Origin: Candidatus Zixiibacteriota bacterium
GTDB lineage: Bacteria > Zixibacteria > MSB-5A5 > UM-FILTER-46-8
DNA length: 39,829 bases
NCBI GenBank assembly: GCA_014730345.1
Contig: WJIJ01000022.1
Coordinates: 1 to 39,829, forward strand
Direction of reading: 5' to 3'
In this document: piece after piece, positions 33,793 through 39,829 of the stretch
Layout of the letters: each line of letters starts with the position of its first letter
How positions within the stretch are numbered: position 1 is the stretch's first letter
The notes under the pieces: generated by a model
Database searches by the model: none
Told to the model about the DNA's origin: nothing
Seen by the model: the letters and a program-made list of their open reading frames with translations, nothing else
Position numbers and translations under genes: made by a program

Positions 33793-35874
33793 TTGAAGGA
33801 ATATAATACTGCTCAAATTAGAAATGTAGGCCTTGTGGGCCACGGAGGTAGTGGGAAGACTTCGCTTGCCGAAGCCTTCCTGTTTAAAAGCGGGGCGATA
33901 AAGCGTAAGGGCTCTGTCGATGACGGTTCCTCGGCATCGGATTATTTCCCTGATGAAATCGCCAAGAAAAACTCGATAACTCTCTCGCTTCTACAGTGCG
34001 AGTGGAAAAACACTAAGATTAACTTAATAGATATGCCCGGCTTCGCGGATTTCAATGGCGAGGTGGTCAGCGGTTTGAAGGTATCGGACACCGCCCTGCT
34101 GGTGGTCGACGCTGTAAATGGCGTTGAGGGAGGAACTGAAAGGCATTTCCGTATGGCTGAGAACTCCAATTGCAGCCGCGTGTTTTTTATCAATAAAATG
34201 GATAAGGAAAACGCCAACGCTGAAAACGCCATTAATGGAATCAATGAAATATTCGGCAACCGTGCCGTCCCGGTTCAGTTGCCGATAGGAGCCGCGGTTG
34301 AGTTCAAAGGCGTTGTAGATATATTGAAGATGAAAGCGTTCACCTACGCGGACGGCGAGGCTAACGCGACGGAAATACCCGGCGACATGCAGAGCACCGT
34401 GGACGATGCCCGGGAAAAGCTGATTGAAGCCGCCGCGGAATCGGATGACGCCCTCATGGAGAAATATTTTGAATCCGGCGAGTTAACCGAGGAGGAAGTC
34501 ATATCGGGACTAAAGAAGGGTATCGCCTCCGGAACGGTTTACCCGGTATTTGTCGGTTCTTCCACCCAGGATGTTGGCATAGATTTAATGCTCGATTTTC
34601 TGAGTTCTTCATGCCCGTCGCCTGCCGATAAAAGCCCGGTTAAAGCGTACAAGGGAGATTCCGAGGAAGAGATTGATCTCGATATCGCCGAATCCGGCCC
34701 TAATGCGCTGTATATATTCAAGACGATTTCCATTCATCATGTTGGCGAGATATCATTGTTCAAGGTTTATTCCGGGTCTCTCGCTTCCGGGGCTGAACTT
34801 ACCAACCCCCGCACGGGAACGGTGGAAAGGTTCAACCAGCTTTTTGCCCTCACCGGCAAGAACCGGAGCGAAATCAATAAGGTTGTGGCCGGAGACCTGG
34901 CGGCGTCGGTGAAACTAAAAGATTCCCATACCGGCGATACCCTTGTGGCAAAGGGAAAAGAGATACGAGTTATCCCGCCAGACTGGCCTAAACCGCTTCA
35001 TCGTATGGCAATCGTGTCCAAGAAAAAGGGCGAAGAGGATAAAGTATCTTCGGGATTGGCTAAACTTCATGAGGAAGACCCTACGTTTTACATGGTCTTC
35101 GATCCCGACATAAAACAGACTATCGTATTCGGTCAGGGCGAGATGCACCTGGATGTGAACATAGCCCGCATGAAGGAAAGGTTCGGAGTCGATGTTGAGC
35201 TTTTAAAGCCGAAGATTCCCTACCGGGAGACAATCCGCGGAAAATCCGAAACCCAGGGCAAGTTCAAGCGGCAGTCCGGCGGCAAAGGCCAGTACGGCGA
35301 CTGCTGGTTGAAATTAGAACCGCTTCCGCGAGGCGAGGGTTTTGAATTCGTAGATGCCATCGTTGGCGGCGTTATACCTTCGAAGTTTATCCCGGCCGTA
35401 GAGAAGGGAATTGTGGAGGCTATGGAGGACGGCGAACTTGCCGGATGCCGGGTGGTCGATATTAAGGTTACCTGTTATGATGGTTCCTATCACGACGTGG
35501 ATTCCTCGGAAATGGCTTTTAAAATAGCGGCTTCCATGGGATTCAAGAAAGCCTTCGACGCGGCCAATCCGGTTCTGCTTGAACCGATTTATAACGTGGT
35601 GATTACCGTTCCCGATGACTTCACCGGTGATGTCATGGGCGATGTTTCCTCACGCCGGGGCAAGGTGCAGGGAATGGAGCCCGATGGCAAATACCAGGTC
35701 ATTAAAGCCCAGATACCCTTGGCGGAGCTTTACAAGTATGACACATCGCTTCGTTCCATAACCCAGGGGCGGGGAACATATACCATGGATTTCTCTCATT
35801 ACGAGGAAGCGCCTTTCGATGTTCAAGCGAAGATTGTCGAAGAACATAAAGCCGAAAAGGAAGCGGAGAATTAA
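33793..35874 (+). CDS. elongation factor G paralogue (EF-G2-like)
   Basis: A 693-aa translational GTPase with EF-G domain order. The P-loop is GHGGSGKT (16-23), the switch I region KKNSITLS keeps the Thr, and the G4 motif is NKMD (134-137). Domain II, domains III-IV (GQGEMHLDVNIARMKERFGV, KRQSGGKGQYGDCWLKLEP) and domain V (VMGDVSSRRGKVQGMEPD) follow. The switch II motif, usually DTPGHVDF with a catalytic His, is DMPGFADF here with Phe84, so GTP hydrolysis is probably slow or absent. EF-G2 proteins in Bacteroides also lack GTPase activity and are needed under nutrient limitation. The TTG at 33793 has GGAGGA about 8 nt upstream. A strong terminator follows. Not the main fusA, which usually sits with rpsL-rpsG. 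Confidence 0.92.
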   Translation: MKEYNTAQIRNVGLVGHGGSGKTSLAEAFLFKSGAIKRKGSVDDGSSASDYFPDEIAKKNSITLSLLQCEWKNTKINLIDMPGFADFNGEVVSGLKVSDTALLVVDAVNGVEGGTERHFRMAENSNCSRVFFINKMDKENANAENAINGINEIFGNRAVPVQLPIGAAVEFKGVVDILKMKAFTYADGEANATEIPGDMQSTVDDAREKLIEAAAESDDALMEKYFESGELTEEEVISGLKKGIASGTVYPVFVGSSTQDVGIDLMLDFLSSSCPSPADKSPVKAYKGDSEEEIDLDIAESGPNALYIFKTISIHHVGEISLFKVYSGSLASGAELTNPRTGTVERFNQLFALTGKNRSEINKVVAGDLAASVKLKDSHTGDTLVAKGKEIRVIPPDWPKPLHRMAIVSKKKGEEDKVSSGLAKLHEEDPTFYMVFDPDIKQTIVFGQGEMHLDVNIARMKERFGVDVELLKPKIPYRETIRGKSETQGKFKRQSGGKGQYGDCWLKLEPLPRGEGFEFVDAIVGGVIPSKFIPAVEKGIVEAMEDGELAGCRVVDIKVTCYDGSYHDVDSSEMAFKIAASMGFKKAFDAANPVLLEPIYNVVITVPDDFTGDVMGDVSSRRGKVQGMEPDGKYQVIKAQIPLAELYKYDTSLRSITQGRGTYTMDFSHYEEAPFDVQAKIVEEHKAEKEAEN

Positions 35875-35899
35875 ACCCGCTTATGATATAGAGTACCAG

Positions 35900-35934
35900 C
35901 AGAGGGATGCCGTAATGGTATCCCTCTGTTTTTT
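35900..35934 (+). terminator. rho-independent terminator after the EF-G paralogue
   Basis: A 12-bp stem with one G-T wobble (CAGAGGGAT on the left at 35900, ATCCCTCTG on the right ending at 35928) and a 5-nt loop is followed by a run of six T. It starts 25 bp after the stop codon. Confidence 0.9.
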
Positions 35935-35973
35935 GTCAAGTAAACCGGTTATTTAAACTATGGATAAATCGTT

Positions 35974-36912
35974 ATGAATCCTCTATCACTCTCTACGGCA
36001 TGGCACCATCGTGATTTCGATGACGGGCATGGCCTCGTAGATAAAACCCTCGATATGGGCTTCTATAAGATGGAAATCAATTTTATGATCAGGGAGCATG
36101 TTTTCAAAGGAATTGCGGAAGAATCCCGTAAGGGGCGCATCCTAATTACCAGTTTACATAATATATGCCCGGTTACCCCGGAAATGGAGAAAGTCGAGGG
36201 ATTCGTTAATTTTTTCAACCTTACCGCTCTCGATAACGATGTTCGCGAAAAGGCTGTCGAGTTATCGGAGATGACCTTGCGGAACGCTTCCGAGCTGGAA
36301 GCACGCTGTGTTGTCTTTCACCTTGGCGAAGTTGGAGAAGGACATCTGCGCAAGGAAGAGAAAAAGCTCAAAAAGGAAATCAGGAGAGAGAAAAAGGAAC
36401 CTTCCGAATTTAAAGCGGAGTTCGACGCGTTGATTAAGCAACGCGAGGAGAAAAAGGCGAAATATATAGACAATTTACGGTATAGCCTTGATTATCTTGT
36501 TCCGGCGGCGGAGAAGCTTGGCGTGGTAGTCGGCATGGAAAACCGTTACTATTTAACCCAGGTGCCTGATTTTACAGAGATTGGGATGCTATTAAAGGAC
36601 TATGATTCCGACTACTTCAAATTCTGGTATGATTTCGGCCACGCCGCCAATAACTCCAATATCGGATATGAACATTATCTCAGTTATCTGAAAGAGTATG
36701 GCGGTTCGGTAGTCGGGATACATATCCATGATTGCGTGGGCCTCGATGACCATCAACCGCCGGGAGACGGCAAACTTGACTTTATGGCTATCAAAGATCT
36801 ACTGCCTGAGGATACTTTAAATGTTCTTGAACTAAATCCCGCGTTAAATGATGATGACTTACAGCGGGGAGTTGAGTACCTTCGGCAGACAGGTTTTATA
36901 AATGAAAATTAA
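35974..36912 (+). CDS. sugar phosphate isomerase/epimerase-like TIM-barrel protein
   Basis: A 312-aa protein of the xylose isomerase-like/AP endonuclease 2 barrel family. Metal-ligand-type motifs are visible: a LHNICPV loop after LITS, CVVFHLGEVG, VGMENRYY (Glu), FWYDFGHAANNS (Asp and His), GIHIHDCVGLDDHQPPGDG (His-x-His) and the terminal VLELNP (Glu). A highly charged helix-forming stretch of about 40 residues (HLRKEEKKLKKEIRREKKEP onward, near 128-168) is inserted and looks like a helical hairpin. Reactions in the family range from sugar epimerisation to phosphodiester cleavage, so substrate is open. It overlaps gatC by 11 bp. No operon partner hints at a pathway. Confidence 0.82.
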   Translation: MNPLSLSTAWHHRDFDDGHGLVDKTLDMGFYKMEINFMIREHVFKGIAEESRKGRILITSLHNICPVTPEMEKVEGFVNFFNLTALDNDVREKAVELSEMTLRNASELEARCVVFHLGEVGEGHLRKEEKKLKKEIRREKKEPSEFKAEFDALIKQREEKKAKYIDNLRYSLDYLVPAAEKLGVVVGMENRYYLTQVPDFTEIGMLLKDYDSDYFKFWYDFGHAANNSNIGYEHYLSYLKEYGGSVVGIHIHDCVGLDDHQPPGDGKLDFMAIKDLLPEDTLNVLELNPALNDDDLQRGVEYLRQTGFINEN

Positions 36913-37198
36913 CCGCAAAATAACGCGGGCGGAGATTGAAAACACGGCGGGACTCGCCCGTTTATATTTGACCGATGAAGAAACATCGGCAATGCACGCC
37001 GAGCTTGGGGAAATCCTCGAGTATTTCGCCGTTATAGAAAATGTAGAACTATCCAATGCCGGGGAATTATCTCACCCATTAAAGCCCTCGCTCGAATTGC
37101 GGAAAGACGAGGTTACTGAATCATTACCCTTGAAGATTGTACTTGCGAACGCTCCCGCGCAAAGCGGCGGTTTTTTCAAAGTCAGCCGCGTATTATAA
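36902..37198 (+). CDS. gatC: Asp-tRNA(Asn)/Glu-tRNA(Gln) amidotransferase subunit C
   Basis: A 98-aa GatC that holds GatA and GatB together in the enzyme that amidates Glu-tRNAGln or Asp-tRNAAsn. The typical start is RAEIENTAGLARLYLTDEE, then EILEYFAVIENVE and the proline loop SHPLKPSLELRKDEVTESLP. The ending NAPAQSGGFFKVSRVL matches the family C-terminus (APEREGGFFKVPRVL-like). The ATG at 36902 sits inside the stop of the previous gene with an 11-bp overlap. gatA and gatB are not adjacent, since the next gene is convergent after 2 bp, so they must lie elsewhere. Confidence 0.93.
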   Translation: MKINRKITRAEIENTAGLARLYLTDEETSAMHAELGEILEYFAVIENVELSNAGELSHPLKPSLELRKDEVTESLPLKIVLANAPAQSGGFFKVSRVL

Positions 37199-37200
37199 AA

Positions 37201-38529
37201 TCAGCGTCCTAACCTGATCCTGAAATTCGAAATACCAATCGCAGAAATTATCGCCATAAACGGCAGCGCGGGAATTTTCAATCGGGAACCCGTGGTTAAA
37301 TCGGCGGCGATGATTATGAAGTAAACGGCAGTCGCAACAACAACGATAGTTGACGCAGGATACTTCGTTGTGAAAAGGCCGTAGACGAACCCAAGGAGAA
37401 GTATAAATAGAAAAATGCCCTGGTAAACCATGAATAAGAGAAATAACCAGTGATACCCCTGCCGCTTTTCATTTGATAAAAATTCCTCGATTAAAATTGA
37501 GGGGGATTGATAAGGTACATCCGCAAGTATGGAGAGGAATTTCGTCCCGGGACTGCTTAGTAGTATCAAAATCCCCTTAATTTCTGTTTCGATGAACGTA
37601 AATGGATGATCGGTTATATAGGATATTCCCCGGTCCATGTAGTAATCAGTGATTTCCTTGCCGCAGGGGCGGTAAACATCATCGTGAGCCGCGGCCGGTA
37701 TATCCCCGAACGCGCGATAGTAAAGATTATCCTGCGCTTGTTTAACCGGTATGCCTGAAAGTTCGCTTTCGACCGATGCCGCCTTGTGGCAATACAATAC
37801 AAACGCGCCGGTAGTGGAAAAAGCGGGGATATCGAATTTTACATAGTTGCGAAAAGCCCAGGGTAGTATGGACAATACTCCGAGTGCGATTACAATCGCC
37901 CCGGCCTTCAGGCGTTTCTTAAACGGAGAATCCTTAATTACCAGCAATATCAAGGCGAACATCAAAAACAGGTAAAGGCTCGCTACCCGAATATAAATGG
38001 AAACAGTCCAGAGTAAAACTGAAAGCAGGAGTATCCCTAATTGGCGTTTTTCAAGATATTTGATAAAGAAGTAAACTGAACCGAGAACCGCCGAAGTGAA
38101 AAATGCTTCGGTCAGGATAAGCATATTGTTGACAGCAAATCCACCTTCCAAAAACACGAACGCTCCGGCGATTATTCCGGAAGTTTCACCGCCAATGTTT
38201 CTGGCAAGCAGATAACATATCAAAGCCGTGATAACGGTCAGCAGGATATTAAGTATAAGCATAGTTTCCAATGGAAGTCCGATTAAGCTGTGCAGAATCC
38301 CGATGATAACCGGGTACGCCGGCGGGCGCAGGGCTTCCGGTTTAAATGGCGGGTTGTCGCTGGTGGAATAGATTCCTTCTGTAATAAGGTTTTTGCCGAG
38401 CTTTATGTACTCATAGGAATCGGGAGTGGTGAAGCGGGAGATGTCCCCGGCGGCCGTCAGCAAAATCGCCACCCTGAAAACCATCCCTGCGATTATAACA
38501 ATCCAAAAAATCTTTTGGCCTTTAGTCAA
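37201..38529 (-). CDS. integral-membrane glycosyltransferase, GT-C/ArnT-like
   Basis: A 442-aa protein with about 11 hydrophobic segments. Near the N-terminus is the catalytic-type loop FTTPDSYEYIKLGKNL, with the acidic Asp usual in the first periplasmic loop of GT39/ArnT-like transferases, then EALRPPAYPVIIGILHSL. Such enzymes use polyprenyl-phosphate sugars to modify lipids or proteins on the outer face of the inner membrane. The start is TTG at 38529 (MTKGQKIFW) without a clear ribosome site. It ends 2 bp from the gatC stop, convergently, and starts 54 bp after the thi4 stop on the same strand, so it could be read from the thi4 transcript. Donor and acceptor are unknown. Confidence 0.83.
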   Translation of the reverse strand: MTKGQKIFWIVIIAGMVFRVAILLTAAGDISRFTTPDSYEYIKLGKNLITEGIYSTSDNPPFKPEALRPPAYPVIIGILHSLIGLPLETMLILNILLTVITALICYLLARNIGGETSGIIAGAFVFLEGGFAVNNMLILTEAFFTSAVLGSVYFFIKYLEKRQLGILLLSVLLWTVSIYIRVASLYLFLMFALILLVIKDSPFKKRLKAGAIVIALGVLSILPWAFRNYVKFDIPAFSTTGAFVLYCHKAASVESELSGIPVKQAQDNLYYRAFGDIPAAAHDDVYRPCGKEITDYYMDRGISYITDHPFTFIETEIKGILILLSSPGTKFLSILADVPYQSPSILIEEFLSNEKRQGYHWLFLLFMVYQGIFLFILLLGFVYGLFTTKYPASTIVVVATAVYFIIIAADLTTGSRLKIPALPFMAIISAIGISNFRIRLGR

Positions 38530-38583
38530 ATAAGCGCCCCGCGTTTTGACTTGCTCCTTTAAACAACCGGGTTCCCTTTCGGA

Positions 38584-39375
38584 TTAATTCCCGCTTAATT
38601 TTCTATCGATTTCGTCGGCCACCTTTTCGCCGGAGAGGAGCATCCCGCCGAAGATGGGCCCCATCCTGAATGAGCCGAAGGCGGCATTGGCGGCCATACC
38701 GGCAACGTACAGTCCCGGGGCGATTTCCACGGTGTTATCGATCAGCGCGCCTTCGCCCAACTGGGCGTTCATCGATTTCTCGCCCTCGATTGCTCCCGAT
38801 GGCGTGGCAAGCTCTATACCGGTTTTGGCGACAACCTTTTTTAAAACTTCCAGCGGATGCCCGGTGGCTTCCACCACGTATTTCGCCGCCACCGATACCG
38901 GGTCGACATGAAGCCCGGCGATGGTTATGGGCGAACGGTTGACCACCACGCCGGTGATCCGACCGTCGCTGACCATCACATCCTCCACCTCGGTAAGATT
39001 GAATATCATCGCCCCCGACTTCTTCGCCCTGACGAGAAGGGCGGCTACGGTTTCGATGGAATCGGCGGTATAATAACCGTCTTCATATTTTTCGTAGTTG
39101 ACGCCGATTTCATCGAGCAGGCGCTTCCCCTCCTCCTGAAATACGATAATGTTGTAACCGATTCCGCCGCCCCACATCCCGCCCCCGACCGAAAGGGTGC
39201 GCTCGAACAATGCCACTTTGTATCCTTTAGAGGCGAGAGTGCCCGCGGCAAGAAGCCCCGACGGGCCGCCGCCGGCGATAACTACGTCGTTCTGGAGGTG
39301 TTCCAACAGCTTTTTATTGTAAGTGCTGATTATCGCTTCGGTTACTTTAATATCGCTGATTTCCTGCATACTCAT
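38584..39375 (-). CDS. thi4: sulfide-dependent adenosine diphosphate thiazole synthase (Thi4 family)
   Basis: Makes the thiazole half of thiamine from NAD and glycine. The 263-aa protein begins with a Thi4-type N-terminus (EAIISTYNKKLLEHLQNDVVI) and the dinucleotide motif AGGGPSG. It then has FERTLSVGGGMWGGGIG, TIAGLHVDPVSV and the ending MAANAAFGSFRMGPIFGGML. At the position of the sulfur-donating Cys of yeast Thi4 it has His156 (GLHVDP), the hallmark of archaeal and some bacterial forms that use free sulfide catalytically. GAGG lies 4 nt before the ATG at 39375; an ATG two codons on is possible. A TPP riboswitch precedes it. Other thiamine genes are not in the window. Confidence 0.94.
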   Translation of the reverse strand: MSMQEISDIKVTEAIISTYNKKLLEHLQNDVVIAGGGPSGLLAAGTLASKGYKVALFERTLSVGGGMWGGGIGYNIIVFQEEGKRLLDEIGVNYEKYEDGYYTADSIETVAALLVRAKKSGAMIFNLTEVEDVMVSDGRITGVVVNRSPITIAGLHVDPVSVAAKYVVEATGHPLEVLKKVVAKTGIELATPSGAIEGEKSMNAQLGEGALIDNTVEIAPGLYVAGMAANAAFGSFRMGPIFGGMLLSGEKVADEIDRKLSGN

Positions 39376-39459
39376 TTAACCTCAATCTATGCTGAATTAT
39401 GGTTTGCGCAAAACCTGGTATCAAATCGCCGTGTAAGTTAATTAGTCCGGGGGGAATAT

Positions 39460-39544
39460 GTAAACTCCCTGCGCCGGTATTATCCGGATCAGGTTTTGCG
39501 GGTATTTTCTCAGGTATTCAACTGCCGAATACCACCCCGGTTAC
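39460..39544 (-). promoter_or_regulatory. TPP riboswitch (THI element) controlling thi4
   Basis: Reading the minus strand, the conserved elements appear in order. GGGGTGG is near 39533-39539 and CTGAGA at 39513-39508. ACCC and then ACCTGATCCGGATAATACCG follow, and GCAGGGA ends at 39466. A short P1 helix forms between GTAACC (39544-39539) and GTTTAC (39465-39460). The aptamer sits 84 nt before the thi4 start. Downstream CCCCGG (39452-39447) could pair with CCGGGG of the aptamer as an alternative fold. No terminator T-run is seen, so control of translation is more likely. Confidence 0.93.
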
Positions 39545-39829
39545 CGGAGCGCATAATAATGCTATTGGCGGTTGATGTCAAACATAATGGGAGAAAAAGG
39601 GGTTGATAATTCAATCAAATGTATTACATTAGGCAAAAGGATATGCTATGAATGTAAAAGCGGTTTTTTTATTATTTATCATCAAATTTGATCAATCCGG
39701 TAATAGAGGGAAACGTAATAGAAACGTAGGTCGGGTTCCTCGTTCCACTTCGTTTCACTACGCGCCTGCGTCCGCCGCGGCGGAGAACACCGACCTGTGG
39801 GCTGAATTCCCGCCTGCGCGGAAATGACA
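39545..39829. other. intergenic right end of the window
   Basis: No coding frame with support. The stretch after the riboswitch holds the promoter region for thi4 and then a palindromic repeat-like element (39726-39829, listed separately). The gap from the thi4 start to the window edge is 454 bp in all. Confidence 0.6.
39726..39829. repeat. dispersed palindromic repeat-like element at the right edge
   Basis: GTAGGTCGG (39726-39734) and CCGACCTGTG (near 39790-39799) are inverted arms around a block that includes the perfect palindrome TCCGCCGCGGCGGA. It is followed by TTCCCGCCTGCGCGGAAATGACA (39807-39829), which is self-complementary and resembles the inverse of 18258-18274. It may be a nested hairpin/REP-like element and may continue beyond the window. 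Confidence 0.5.

Noticed and set aside
38857-39441. 194-aa open frame antisense to thi4
   Set aside because: It is opposite a clear Thi4 gene and its leader, and the translation shows no domain.
1-39829. CRISPR arrays, tRNA, rRNA, prophage or transposase genes
   Set aside because: I looked for regular direct repeats, cloverleaf-like stretches and recombinase motifs and saw none; small RNAs cannot be excluded by eye.

Overview
The window looks like about 40 kb of chromosome from an uncultured Gram-negative bacterium of the FCB superphylum. Candidatus Zixibacteria or a close relative is my best guess, but this rests on gene content only. The clues are a secreted protein with a type IX secretion (T9SS)-style C-terminal sorting domain (YPNYPNPFN motif), an outer-membrane porin, lipoproteins, SecDF, an archaeal/FCB-type Thi4 and roughly even GC. 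I see no tRNA, rRNA, CRISPR array, transposase or phage gene.

Region 1 (1-5778, minus strand): a tightly packed, partly overlapping seven-gene run. It starts with four membrane or membrane-anchored proteins of unknown function (5778 to 2604). A 44-aa zinc-ribbon protein, a DUF72 protein and a ClC chloride channel follow, and the ClC gene runs off the left edge. Region 2 (5909-8235, plus): an aldo/keto reductase and a diaminopimelate/ornithine-type PLP decarboxylase. Region 3 (about 8569-13872, plus): a compact mevalonate operon. Its order is type 2 IPP isomerase, a single polypeptide fusing class II HMG-CoA reductase to mevalonate kinase, diphosphomevalonate decarboxylase, and a probable phosphomevalonate kinase. 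It covers HMG-CoA to IPP/DMAPP; HMG-CoA synthase is not in the window.

Region 4 (13975-16291, plus): a redox/iron group. It holds a cysteine desulfurase homologue that has lost its PLP lysine and other catalytic residues, a di-iron ferritin-like protein and a peroxiredoxin. Region 5 (16429-22051): a secreted MBL-fold/OB-fold protein with a T9SS tail (plus), two small unknown proteins (minus), and an M16 protease pair with one active lipoprotein and one inactive partner (minus). Region 6 (22273-25986, plus): secD, secF and a sulfotransferase. Region 7 (26190-29913, plus): a porin and two tandem paralogous lipoproteins, each gene followed by a hairpin.

Region 8 (30112-32798, plus): lysine-ketoglutarate reductase and saccharopine dehydrogenase as two adjacent genes, the split form of the animal/plant LKR/SDH enzyme. 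Region 9 (32938-37198, plus): a methyltransferase, an EF-G paralogue without the switch II histidine, a sugar-phosphate isomerase/epimerase-like TIM barrel and an overlapping gatC. Region 10 (37201-39544, minus): a GT-C-type glycosyltransferase and a sulfide-dependent Thi4 under a TPP riboswitch. The right end holds a dispersed-repeat-like palindromic element related to one at about 18258-18340.

Most genes are housekeeping or metabolic. The parts most worth a second look are the HMGR-mevalonate kinase fusion, the degenerate cysteine desulfurase, the unknown four-protein membrane operon, and the EF-G paralogue.
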